64,000 bases of DNA, from the NCBI GenBank assembly GCA_030295235.1, contig AP026155.1, forward strand, positions 496,001 through 560,000, read 5' to 3'. Positions 10,040-19,981 of the stretch are shown one piece after another. The DNA is from Fistulifera solaris (taxonomy: Eukaryota > Bacillariophyta > Bacillariophyceae > Naviculales > Stauroneidaceae). Under the pieces are notes generated by a model, which made no database searches, was not told the origin of the DNA, and was given only the letters and a program-made list of their open reading frames with translations. Position numbers and translations under genes: made by a program. The number at the start of each line of letters is the position of its first letter. Position 1 is the first letter of the stretch.

Positions 10040-13000
10040 GAAGAAGTTCAAGGAAAGTGCCGCAACTGCGGCAAACAAGAACACAAGGCAGTGGAGTGCA
10101 AGAGCGACAAGAAGAAAGTCTGCTTCAACTGTGGCAAGGAAGGCCATTTCTCTCGCGAGTGTCCGGACAAGTCGAACGGCAAGGATCCGAAGCCGGAGAA
10201 CAAGGACCTGAACATGTTCGTCGGCATGTGCTATGAGGTCGGCAAAGGCGGCGAAGAGTTCTGTGGCGTCGTTCATCAAGTTGGCGCGGTCGAAGTGTCG
10301 AGAGTCAAAGACAAGGAAAGGTTCCTTCTCGACAGTGGAGCGACGTGCCATGTTGTTGTGGATGAAACGATTTTGAGCGATGTTATTTCGACGAAGGAGT
10401 ATTTGGTCGTCGGTGACGGAAAGGAAGTCCAAGTACACAAGAAGGGTACACTCATGCTCGCTACTGTGGGTGGTACTATGAAGTTGAGTGAAGTCAAGGT
10501 GGCGCCGACGTTCGCGAAGAATATTATCAGTACTGGGGCTTTAGTGAAGCAAGGGTGCAAGATTGAGATAACCAGTTGTGCGATGAAGATCACTGACCCC
10601 TCCGGAAAGAGTGTGTTGACGGTACCTCAGTCACACTATGGGTTATACTACTTGAAGGCTAGCGTTGTTAAGTCAGATGTCCATGCGGTGGAGACCAAAG
10701 TGAAGATGGACATAAATGCTGCGCACGATATGTACGGACACGCAAGCGACATTCCTTTGAAGAGTCTCATGAAACAGTTGGGAATCGAGTTAACTGGAAC
10801 CAAGGAGACATGCGAGGCGTGCGCGTATGCGAAGGCGAAAGCAAAGGCGGTGTGCAAGTCGACGGCTATCAAAGCAACGGCGAAAGGAGAACGATTCTAC
10901 GTGGACACGAGTGGGCCCTACAAGAAATCGTTGGGACAGAGTTGCTACTGGATCTTATTGGTGGATGATTACACGCGCAAAGCTTGGAGTTACTTCGTTA
11001 CAAAGAAGTCGATGATTGGCAAAGTCATGACGCTATTTCTTGATCGCTTGAAAGGAGATCCGAACGTAATCGTAAAGTACATTCGGTGTGATAATGCAGG
11101 CGAGAACGGAACATTCAAGGAGATCTGTGAGGCGAGGGGCATAACTATGGAGTTTACTGCCCCGCATACTCCGCAGATGAACGGTGTTGTTGAGAGGAAG
11201 TTCACGACAATTCGCGATAAGGCCCTTGCGATGATGTTGGCGGCGAAGTTGTCGGATGAGCATCAAGGAAAGTTATGGCCCGAGGCTGTTCACACGGCAA
11301 CGAAGTTGGATAACGCTGTCCCGAATCGGAATGTGGAATCGAGCCCTGATTATGCGTGGTACGGCGAGCATCCTAAGATACTGAAACACTTGGTTCAGTG
11401 GGGGCGGATCGGATATGTGACTTTACGAAACAAACAGCCCAAGTTGGAGAAGAAGTCAGTGAAATGCGTGATGGTTGGGTACGCGGATTCGCATGCGGGC
11501 GATACGTATCGTGTTTACAAGCCGGATGAAAATATTGTCATTCTCTCACGTGACGTCACTTGGGCAGACTGGCATGGATCGAGTGCTTCAGTTGCATCAG
11601 AGTTAAGGATGTTTGCAGCTGGAATGGAAGTCGACTTAAAGGATGACCAAATTGGGGAGGAAGTCGCAATCAAACCGGTGATGCTCGAAGATGTCGATGC
11701 TGGAGCAGGGAGGAAAGTTGTGGAAGAGAAAGCGGCAGAGGAAGTTGTCGAAGTGGCTGTGGAAGGTCCTACGGAAGCTCTGGTACCCGAGGCTACGGCG
11801 GACAATACTCCAGCACCGAATCAACGGAAAGAGACGCAATCGACGATGAAAAGACTGAATAGAGAAATGGCAAGGCTGGACACTTCATATAATCCAACAA
11901 TGAACGCCAAAGGAGAGATCAATACAATCGATGTGTCGGAAGGTTATTTTCACTACGTTTTGAATACGGAGTTGGCGTCGGATCCTGGTGCGCCGAAAAC
12001 TTACAAGGAAGCCTTGGTTGGTCCGGATGCAGACAAGTGGAAAGAGGCAATGAAGAAGGAGATTGAAAATTTCATTAAAAGAGATGCTTGGAAGATGGTT
12101 CCTAGAAAGCAGATGAAGGAGAGAGGACGGAAGCCTGTTACGCCGAAGTGGATTTTCAAAAAGAAGAAAGAGGCAACGGGAATTCGTTTCAAAGCTCGGA
12201 CTTGTGCGCGGGGGTTTGTTCAAATCCCTGGTGTGGACTTCACTCTTTCGCATTCACCTGTTGCATCGGACATGTCGGTTCGAATGGTTTTGGCAGTGGT
12301 ACTTTACATGTGGAAGAAGATGTGGGTCACTGAAGTTATTGACGTTGAGGCTGCGTTTCTAGAAGCGAAGTTGAGAGAGGAGGTGTATCTTGAATGGCCC
12401 TTTGGGCTATATGAGTTTGGGTACATCACGCATGAAGAGTTAATTGACTACATCATCCTATTGGAGAGGGCGATGTACGGTTTGGTCCAGAGTCCACGAG
12501 AGTACTTCATGCTCTACTGTGCCCAATTGAGGAAGCTGGGGCTTATTCAGAGTGCTGCGGATCCGTGTGTCTGGTTTAAAGTGGTGAACGGCGAGACAGT
12601 ACTAATCATTGTGGTGTATGTCGATGATTGTATCCTTGCCGGTCCCCAAGAAGAAATCAATTGGTTCAAGAGAGAGATCAAGAAGCGCTTCAACATTACC
12701 GAAATGGGCCCGATTCAGAAACACTTGGGAGTTTGGTACGAGAGAAAATCGGATGAAGCAGGAGAGTTCTACGAAGTGCGAATGGATGAGTACAAAGACG
12801 AGATAGTAAAGGATTGGAAGGAGCTGATTGGACCGTTGAAAGCTGAGAAGACACCGGGCTATCCAGGGGAATCGCTTGTGAAGAACGAAGGCGATCCAGT
12901 TAATAAGGATCAGTATCGGAAGTTTCTCGGACGTCTCATGTGGCTGGTGCGGAAAGTAGCTCCGGAATGTGGAAATGCAGTCAGGGAGCTTGCAATGTTT

Positions 13001-13645
13001 ATGGATTCGCCAGGCGAAGAACATTGGAGAGCGATGAAGAGATTGGTTGGCTATCTCGAGAGTACGGACGTTCATCTGAAGTTGCGCGAGCCTGTTAATT
13101 TGAAGGTTTACGCATGGGTGGATTCAAACTTTGCTACGAACAAGGAGTCAGCGGAAAAGTGTTACTGGCTACTTTGTTACCATTGGAGGTTGTTTGTGTG
13201 GCTTTTCAAGCAAGTTGCAACCGGCGGTGACACTGTCAAGTGGGAGGCGAATATTATGCGGCATCTACGTGTGCGACGGACATCAAGTTTTTGCAGATGT
13301 TATTCGAAGAATTGTTTCCGAAGGTGAAGATTCGACCGGCTACCTTGTTTGAAGATAACACGGGCGCAATCTTCTTGATGGAAAAACCAAGTTGTGGGGA
13401 ATAGGACGAAACACATTGATATTCGAATGCATTTTATAAGGGAGATGATGGCTGCAACGGAGAAGGAAGAAGCCAGGCTGGTTGTGAAGTTTATTCGATC
13501 GGAAAGGAATATTGCAGATCTGGAAACCAAGAATGTGACAGAGAAAATCCATGATCTTTTGGTGCCTGTTGTTAGAGAAGGACTCATGACGCAGTTAATC
13601 TTAGCAGCCGACAGGGAGGATGTCAAAGAGCGAGGTCGAGGTTGA
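10040..13645 (+). CDS. Copia pol: zinc knuckles, protease, integrase, RT, RNase H (frame breaks at C-terminus)
   Basis: Domains in order: two CCHC knuckles (CRNCGKQEH and CFNCGKEGHF), aspartic protease LLDSGATCHVV, integrase zinc domain (H-x-H...CEAC), integrase core with FYVDTSGPY, RCDNAGENG and MNGVVERKF supplying the D, D, E residues, then reverse transcriptase with VIDVEAAFLEA and the catalytic VVYVDDCIL. RNase H starts at YAWVDSNFA and is split by three single-base changes near 13145, 13244 and 13385. Reading through them gives SVTGYFVTIGG, GEYYAASTCATDIKF and KHIDIRMHFIREMM, the normal family order. The last stop lies inside the 3' LTR. The enzymes copy the RNA and insert the DNA. As written the copy cannot make a complete RNase H. 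Confidence 0.88.
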
Positions 13646-14133
13646 GTGTCGGACTGAAAGATTTATTCAGTCATGAGTTGACACGTCATCGGATGTCGGA
13701 ATGGTTCGAAATGACCGCCCTAGTTTATTGGGAAAGCATTCTACTCGTGAAAGGAGTCTCGGAAGTGTTTCGAACTATATGTTTGGGGATTTGGGATCAC
13801 GGAAGAATCCAGTATGCAATTATGGACGATGACTGTTGCTAGTTGCTAAGGAACATGCAATAATGGAGAATCTGGTGGATTGGCAGAAAGGGCTATTTTA
13901 TCCTAAAGTTGTTATTGGAGAAATGGACTTGGCAAGATCGGATCATGATCAGATCAAGATCAGATCGGAGACCAGTGAAAAAGAGGAAAGCGAAAGTAAT
14001 CGTAGGAAATCGTCATAATTCTGTAAACGAGTGTTTGGAGCAAAAGTTCGTTGTTTCAATAGTCTTTCGTCTGGGGTGTGTGGAGTCCCCCGATAGCCGA
14101 GAGCAGTTACAGACCGCGGTAGAAATTTCAACA
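13621..14133 (+). repeat. 3' LTR of copia element
   Basis: 513 bp, about 99% identical to the 5' LTR by eye. The purine tract AGGGAGGA lies immediately upstream at 13612-13619. Confidence 0.9.
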
Positions 14134-14525
14134 AAAGTTGTGGAAGAGAAAACTCTTCATGCGTGATGTACCCAAACTCATATAGCCCAAAGGGCCATTC
14201 AAGATACACCTCCTCTCTCAACTTCGGCTTCTAGAAACGCAGCCTCAACGTCAATAACTTCAGTGACCCACATCTTCTTCCACATGTAAAGTACCACTGC
14301 CAAAACCATTCGAACCGACATGTCCGATGCAACAGGTGAATGCGAAGAGTGAAGTCCACACCAGGGATTTGAACAAACCCCCAGCGCACAAGTCCGAGCT
14401 TTGAAACGAATTCCCGTTGCCTCTTTCTTCTTTTGAAAATCCACTTCGGCGTAACAGGCTTCCGTCCTCTCTCCTTCATCTGCTTTCTAGGAACCATCTT
14501 CCGTATAAGGCCAGGGAGGATGTCA
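14134..14525. repeat. Rearranged copia fragments after the 3' LTR, including an inverted RT segment
   Basis: Bases 14134-14151 match 18 bases of the element at 11714-11731 in the same orientation. Bases 14151-14502 are the reverse complement of 12090-12441, part of the reverse-transcriptase region, with only scattered differences. The next bases read CAGGGAGGATGTCA, the same polypurine tract and LTR start as at the element's own 3' end, but the sequence then diverges. This looks like a template-switch product or a nested, broken second copy. Confidence 0.8.
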
Positions 14526-15281
14526 GATTGAGGGTCTGGACGTCAATCAGAGTGGCTTATATATCATGGATCGAGGTAGAAATACGACGTGATTGGGATG
14601 GCTCTGTGGTTCGATTCCACAGTACGTTAGTATTTTAACACGATCACACGCTGCGATCAAAATAATTGTTTAAACGAGCTAACAAAGTAGAATGAAGACA
14701 ATGCGAAGCTTATTATTTGTCTCAATCCTGCTTACAATCTCAAGTGAACTCCCCTTATTTTCGATTTTCTGCGAGCCTAAGAGCTGCATGGAATTACTCG
14801 TTCGGCGGAGTAATGTGATCCATAATCCATAGCTTCGGAGAAATTTGTCCGTCCGGCTTCTCTTCGTTCGGGGCAATTCTTGTGATGGTAGAGGCAATGC
14901 TTTCGAGTCCTGTCCTGGAAGCCGGAGTCTTAAAGAGTCGCGTCCGGTTACGAACCACGATCCTATGCCGAATTCGGGAAACAGAGTCTCCTGAATGACC
15001 TCGCGGTCCCCGCAAACTTGGGTATCATTGCTTGCAAAAACGTTGAGTCACACGGAACAAGTGATCCTTTCGCTATTGTTAAGTATACACCAGCCAGCGT
15101 GGTCTCACCGAATCCGGTCAAATGAAGAAGAATATGAAGCCGTTCTAATGTCTGAACCGGGTTCATTCAAATCTTCCTCCTCAAATGCAGATCAGGAGAG
15201 GTCATAAAACGGATTCAGCTCCGAAGTTGCTGTCTTTCTGCACCTCCAACTATTAGTTTTCTCTTTTCCATCAAAATATCC
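14526..15281. other. Intergenic upstream of the intact beta-glucosidase
   Basis: This starts with a possible LTR remnant after the purine tract. A T-arm-like string (TGTGGTTCGATTCCACA) at about 14607-14623 lacks the rest of a tRNA. No gene is seen. Confidence 0.5.
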
Positions 15282-16676
15282 ATGAGACGATTTCCTCCCA
15301 ACTTTTTGTGGGGTACCGCCACGGCCGCGTACCAGATTGAAGGTGCCGCTCGGATTGATGGCCGCGGACCGAGCATTTGGGATGCGTTTTCGCAAATTCC
15401 CGGTAAAGTACACGGCGGACACACTGGAGATGTTGCTTGCGATCATTATCGTCGCTTCAAAGAAGATGTTGCTCTTCTCAAGACAACGGGTGTCAAGTGC
15501 TACCGATTTTCTATTGCCTGGCCTCGTATTTTGCCCCAAGGACGAGGGGATGTCAACGAGAAGGGTGTAGCGTTTTACAACGAACTTATTGATTGTCTCA
15601 TTGAGAATGACATTGAACCGTGGGTGACGATTTATCACTGGGACTTGCCGCTCGCATTGCAAATGGAAATGGATGGGCTATTGAATCCTGACATTGCCAA
15701 ATGTTTTGCCGATTATGCTCGTGTTTGTTTCGATCGCTTTGGAGATCGTGTTCGTCACTGGATCACCTTGAACGAACCGTGGTGCTGTGCCTTGTTGGGA
15801 CACGGCAATGGATGTTTCGCGCCGGGTCGTGTGTCGAACACCGAACCGTATGTCGCCGCTCACAATCTGTTACGAGCCCACGCGTACATGGTGGACGTTT
15901 ACCGTCGCGAGTTTCAAGAGCGTCAGAAGGGAGTGATCGGCATCACCAATAACTGCAACTGGTACGAGCCCCTCACTCATTCGGCGGAAGATCGCGAGGC
16001 GGCCAACCGTGCTTTGGAGTTTTCGTTGGGATGGTTTGCAGATCCTGTCTACTTTGGTGACTATCCGCAAAGTATGCGCGATCGTCTGGGTTCCAAGTTG
16101 CCCGAGTTTAGTGCCGACGACCGCAAGCTCTTGAGAAATTCCGCTGATTTCTTTGGCCTCAATCATTACAGCACGAATTTGGCCGCTGAGCCGGCCATTG
16201 CCACCGCCGGAGACACCGCTCGTCGGGACCGAGGCATTATCGGTGATCACAATGTCGACTTGTCGGATCATCCTTCATGGGAGAAGACAGATATGGGATG
16301 GAGCATCGTGCCGTGGGGAGTCCGCAATTTGCTGCAGTGGATCGACCGACGATACGAGCATCCGCCCATTTACATTACTGAAAATGGGTGCGCCATGCCT
16401 GGCGAGGATGACCGCGAGGTCGCCTTGAATGATACAGGCCGTTTGGACTATTTGGAAGGATACCTCGGTGCTTGCCACGAGGCCATTGATAGCGGCGTGG
16501 ATTTGCGAGGATACATGTGCTGGAGCATGATGGATAATTTCGAATGGGAGTACGGGAACAGTAAACGTTTTGGCTTGACGTGGATTGACTTCAAAACGGG
16601 TGAACGCTTCCCGAAGGCATCGTTTCGTTGGTACTCGACTGTGTGCACCAGCAATGCCATCCCCGCAATCGCCTAA
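15282..16676 (+). CDS. Beta-glucosidase, glycoside hydrolase family 1 (intact copy)
   Basis: A 464-residue single-domain GH1 enzyme, normal length for the family. It hydrolyses beta-linked glucosides or related glycosides by the retaining mechanism. The start MRRFPPNFLWGTATAAYQIE is the typical first beta strand. The acid/base is Glu165 in TLNEPW and the nucleophile Glu367 in YITENGC. The glycone-binding QIEG, YHWDLP and the late MMDNFEW motif are all present. There is no signal peptide, so a cytosolic site is likely. The paralogue at 956 is broken. The two share an identical 285-bp block (15501-15785) inside otherwise diverged sequence. Natural substrate candidates such as laminarin-derived glucosides are an inference from diatom storage glucan, not shown by the sequence. 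Confidence 0.93.
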   Translation: MRRFPPNFLWGTATAAYQIEGAARIDGRGPSIWDAFSQIPGKVHGGHTGDVACDHYRRFKEDVALLKTTGVKCYRFSIAWPRILPQGRGDVNEKGVAFYNELIDCLIENDIEPWVTIYHWDLPLALQMEMDGLLNPDIAKCFADYARVCFDRFGDRVRHWITLNEPWCCALLGHGNGCFAPGRVSNTEPYVAAHNLLRAHAYMVDVYRREFQERQKGVIGITNNCNWYEPLTHSAEDREAANRALEFSLGWFADPVYFGDYPQSMRDRLGSKLPEFSADDRKLLRNSADFFGLNHYSTNLAAEPAIATAGDTARRDRGIIGDHNVDLSDHPSWEKTDMGWSIVPWGVRNLLQWIDRRYEHPPIYITENGCAMPGEDDREVALNDTGRLDYLEGYLGACHEAIDSGVDLRGYMCWSMMDNFEWEYGNSKRFGLTWIDFKTGERFPKASFRWYSTVCTSNAIPAIA

Positions 16677-17095
16677 AATGCCGAGTGCTCGCAGGATAAC
16701 TTGGAAACGGCGTTACTATTCTACTTCGTCGTGAACGCTGCGTAGAATCTTGTACTGGAGGCAAAGTATTGACGTCCTTTCCTAGTATGAAAGTGCTTTG
16801 TCAGAGAGTATAACAAAATAAGAGTTTAAATTAAAGAATGAACAACTGAAGAGTACTCGGCTCGTATGTTCTTCCTATTTATTTCGTACGGAGTAGTTTT
16901 CAAGTCAGGCTCGTGACTCACACTTTCGTTCAATCGTGAGCGCGTTCGACACGCCACGCGACGACTTTCTTCTGCGTTCCGAAGACAAGAACAGAACTCT
17001 CTCACATACCTCCTGTCGCTGCTGTCATTAATGTTCAGAGCATTTAAATCCTTTTCATTCCTTTATTCATTCTCTCTCAACAAACAAAAGAAATT
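16677..17095. other. Intergenic with an 80-bp inverted-repeat element
   Basis: Between the beta-glucosidase and the amino-acid transporter. It holds the short element at 16703-16782 described separately; the rest is AT-rich upstream sequence of the transporter. Confidence 0.5.
16703..16782 (+). mobile_element. Short inverted-repeat element (MITE-like), copy 1
   Basis: 80 bp starting GGAAACGGCG and ending GACGTCCTTTCC, with the shared core TAGAATCTTGTAC. It is the most diverged of the three copies, with terminal repeats partly eroded. It lies 26 bp after the beta-glucosidase stop. Confidence 0.65.
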
Positions 17096-18634
17096 ATGCC
17101 GACGGAAGACCCGTTAGCTCAACATCGACGAACCGAAACGAATACCGACATTGCACGACTGATGTACGAAACAGAAGACGCTGCGGATCAAGAGAATGAT
17201 AGTCCTCATCAAAATGACAACACATTACCAGCTCGTCGAACTGTCGTCATGGGAGCCGTCGCGAATCTTTGCAGTGCTACGTTGGGTGCGGGAATTTTAT
17301 CACTCCCATATTCTATGCAACAAGCTGGCTATTTCGGCGGTACCCTATTATTGCTCATGTCGGCGTGGTCGACGCGGGCTAGTATTGATATTTTGACACA
17401 TGCCGCCGATTCGTATCAAATCTATACGTACGAGGGAGTTGTTGAAAAGTGTTTGGGACGTGCGACTCGCAATGTCGTCGAATGGAGTATTCTCGTCTTT
17501 TGTATCGGCTGTGCCGTGGCATATTGTATTGCGGTGGGAGATATTTTAGAAATCAGTGGCTTGCTCTTGCCTCTGCAGCACGGAGCGCGAGAAGCTTCCA
17601 TGTTACTTGTCTGGATGCTAGCGATGATGCCGCTCAGCTTACTACGGACCATGAAAAGTCTGCAGTTCTCTAGCACCGTGGGAATCGCCAGTATTTCCAC
17701 TTTAGTTTTCGCCGCGTTCGTGCACCTCCTCGAAGACAGAGACGATCCACCCGACGCGATTCCCACAAATACAACGAATGTTACCGCCTGGAATTCACAT
17801 TTTGTCGAATCTTCTTTCGATAGCTCAGTGCCGCGGCGGTTCTGGCCGGAGCATGGTGTCGTTTCGATCTTACAGGCGTGTCCGATCATGCTGTTTGCCT
17901 TTTGCTGCCAAGTCAATGTTTTGGCTATTTTCGAAGAACTTCCTTCTCGTACGATTCAGAATAATAATGCTGAGACAGACAAATTTGACCTCATGAGTCG
18001 TGTAACAAAGTACGGAGTCGGCGTTTGTGCGGTACTCTACACCAGTTTATCGTGGATCGTCATGGCCGATACAGATCAAGTTCCACCCAATGCGTTGCTG
18101 CTGTACGCGCCCCCGAAAGGTATTATGCAAGTGGCTACGGCGGGTATGGCGGCGGCGGTGATTACGGCATTTCCTCTCAATATATTTCCCGCGCGTGTTT
18201 CCATTATGTCCATGCTACAGCGGAAGAAGCCACGCCGAGAACTGGTGCCGCACTCGACGTTGACACAGGCGCTGTTGGAGAATCATGAAGTAGAAAGCGT
18301 CACAGCTGTCACTGAAGAAGAAGAAACTGCTTTTTCCCACGTTCCAGTCTCCGAAAGCGAACCCTTTGATTGGAAGCAACATCTTTTCTGGTCTATTTTC
18401 GTTTCGGCCCTGTCCTTGGGCATGGCGCTACTCATTCCCGACATTTCGATCGTCTTTTCGCTGATGGGAGGAACGACTAGTAGTCTGTTGGGATTTTGCG
18501 TACCTGGGGCTTTGGGCATTCATATGAAGCAGAATACAACGTCTATAGTCATATCTTGGTTGCTTCTTGTCGGCGGGGGACTACTGGGCACTCTCACGAC
18601 AGCTGTTACGATCTACACAACATTCAACAAATAA
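17096..18634 (+). CDS. Amino-acid transporter of the AAAP/SLC38 type
   Basis: A 512-residue membrane protein with the Aa_trans fold. A hydrophilic N-terminus of about 45 residues is followed by the conserved first transmembrane region with NLCSATLGAGILSLPYSMQ (residues 57-75), the signature break of this family. About ten further hydrophobic segments follow, with a longer soluble loop (roughly residues 370-420) before the last ones. Members move neutral or cationic amino acids across the plasma membrane or vacuolar/lysosomal membrane, coupled to H+ or Na+. No sorting signal is obvious, so the membrane is unknown. The gene has no intron and its length is normal for the family. The ATG at 17096 is the first in frame and fits the family. 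Confidence 0.88.
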   Translation: MPTEDPLAQHRRTETNTDIARLMYETEDAADQENDSPHQNDNTLPARRTVVMGAVANLCSATLGAGILSLPYSMQQAGYFGGTLLLLMSAWSTRASIDILTHAADSYQIYTYEGVVEKCLGRATRNVVEWSILVFCIGCAVAYCIAVGDILEISGLLLPLQHGAREASMLLVWMLAMMPLSLLRTMKSLQFSSTVGIASISTLVFAAFVHLLEDRDDPPDAIPTNTTNVTAWNSHFVESSFDSSVPRRFWPEHGVVSILQACPIMLFAFCCQVNVLAIFEELPSRTIQNNNAETDKFDLMSRVTKYGVGVCAVLYTSLSWIVMADTDQVPPNALLLYAPPKGIMQVATAGMAAAVITAFPLNIFPARVSIMSMLQRKKPRRELVPHSTLTQALLENHEVESVTAVTEEEETAFSHVPVSESEPFDWKQHLFWSIFVSALSLGMALLIPDISIVFSLMGGTTSSLLGFCVPGALGIHMKQNTTSIVISWLLLVGGGLLGTLTTAVTIYTTFNK

Positions 18635-18993
18635 AGGCGCACGGATAAGGGCGGTTTTTGCTTGATGGAGCAGCTATCTTTTATAACTGTACACAGAAAG
18701 GATCTACTCACCCTCCGGGAGTTTTGCTATTGACGTGCATTAACTGTGAGATGCCTCATAGCAGCTTAACGACAGTATAGGCGTCAGAAAGATTTCCTGA
18801 AAACTGAGACTAGTTATCAATAGAAACCTAAATCTCGCGTATAATCCTGCAGTCTTCCAAGCAATTGACATTTTGCTACAAAGCTATCATTCTTGTAGGT
18901 GGTTAAATGTAATATTTATAGCGTGTTACCCCCCTGCAAGTAATATACAAAATATAAAGCCCCTGATCTTCGAACAAGTCTTCCCGTTAATAT
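18635..18993. other. Intergenic, convergent 3' region
   Basis: This lies between the stop of the transporter and the stop of the minus-strand HMG-box-like gene. No gene or repeat is seen. Confidence 0.5.
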
Positions 18994-19353
18994 TTATCGA
19001 CTCACATGTTCCTTGTACGCACGAATTCTTTCGCCCGCCATTTCATGATACCGAGCTCGCGTCGCCAAAGGTAGAGCATTCCATTCCTTCAGTCCACCGA
19101 ATCGATGTTCTAGCCGAAACATTTTGTAACCCGACACAGAACTCCGACGATGTGCTTTGAAGCCAACTTCTTGTTGATTCGCTTCTCGTAGCAACTGTGC
19201 GAAAATGAACTGCTGTCGCTTGAGCAGATCATGAATGCATTCGTGCGAATACGATGGCGGACCCTTGTTCGAACTAGCCTTTGTCGAGCCGCGATTCATC
19301 AGATGATTCAAATTATCTTCTTTGTGATGGTCTTTATCGTTCATTTGGTCCAT
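18994..19353 (-). CDS. Small HMG-box-like protein
   Basis: A 119-residue protein. The C-terminal half (about residues 73-119) reads SGYKMFRLEHR, then EWNALPLATRARYHEMAG and IRAYKEHVSR. This spacing of aromatic, Trp, Leu-Pro and Tyr residues matches the helices of an HMG-box DNA-bending domain. The N-terminal half is His- and Asp-rich and carries a Gln-rich helix. A single box with little else is typical of small chromatin HMG proteins. The match rests on pattern only. The divergent neighbour at 19982 is an oligopeptidase with no obvious link. Confidence 0.5.
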   Translation of the reverse strand: MDQMNDKDHHKEDNLNHLMNRGSTKASSNKGPPSYSHECIHDLLKRQQFIFAQLLREANQQEVGFKAHRRSSVSGYKMFRLEHRFGGLKEWNALPLATRARYHEMAGERIRAYKEHVSR

Positions 19354-19981
19354 GGTTTATGGCTTCGTGATCAAGTATTAAACGATTGATTTTCTGTGCA
19401 GGATCCAAAAGGATGAAGTTGCATGAACTATTCAAAAATCGATGAAATCATGAACGAATCAAGAGAGAGATTACGAACGAGTGAAACTTGAGCGACGACA
19501 ACGAGTTTTCATGTGAATTGTCCCCCTTGAAATCACTTTCACCATTCCTTGGATATTAAAAAGTAGAAAAATGGAGGCTGTTTTTCTTGTTCTCTACCTA
19601 CATTCTTTTATGTCCGTACATTCGAGGTATAGTTCCATTGATTCGTGAATATAGAAGAAACAGTAAGCAACTTCTTTCATCATTCATCATGAAACATCCA
19701 CATTTCAGATTATTGTCTTCATTTGCGATCCGCGACTCGATCCTTTTGGGGCAACAAGGAAAAACAATAAGTGAAGCGTTGAGTCTTGGTTATTTTATCA
19801 AGTGCGAACCAATCAGAATGCGTTTCTGGTCACTCCGTCGTCAGTTCTTCCTTAAGACGGTTTTAAGCGGTACTGCATTTTCACGCGCACAAACGCAAAA
19901 AAACAAAAACAAAAACATAAAATGTGACAACGAGAGACCGCGACGCTCGAATTGTCAAGAGAGGGGACATATGGCCTTACC
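19354..19981. other. Divergent intergenic region
   Basis: Between the starts of the HMG-box-like gene (minus) and the oligopeptidase (plus). Plus-strand open frames here have no recognisable domain. A run rich in CAAAAAC lies at 19897-19917. Confidence 0.5.

Larger units (their letters stand above)
8754..14133 (+). mobile_element. Ty1/copia-type LTR retrotransposon, near full length
   Basis: A 5,380-bp element bounded by direct LTRs that begin TGTCAAAG and end TTTCAACA, and so obey the TG...CA rule. Internal order is gag, two CCHC zinc knuckles, protease, integrase, reverse transcriptase, RNase H. Integrase before reverse transcriptase is diagnostic of copia elements. A purine tract (AGGGAGGA) directly precedes the 3' LTR. 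The flanks show no target-site duplication: GATCA lies before the 5' LTR and AAAGT after the 3' LTR. The sequence after the 3' LTR is itself a rearranged copy of the element, so the right-hand junction is probably not the original insertion edge. The LTRs differ at about four positions, which indicates a recent insertion. Confidence 0.93.

Noticed and set aside
9092-10438. 448-residue minus-strand open frame inside the copia element
   Set aside because: It is antisense to gag/pol and its long openness follows from the codon bias of the sense strand.
14600-14630. tRNA T-arm-like sequence TGTGGTTCGATTCCACA
   Set aside because: No matching D-arm, anticodon arm or acceptor stem at the right spacing upstream.
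18994-19353. Assignment of the small HMG-like protein as a specific chromatin protein
   Set aside because: The match covers one degenerate box only, so a specific name is not supported.
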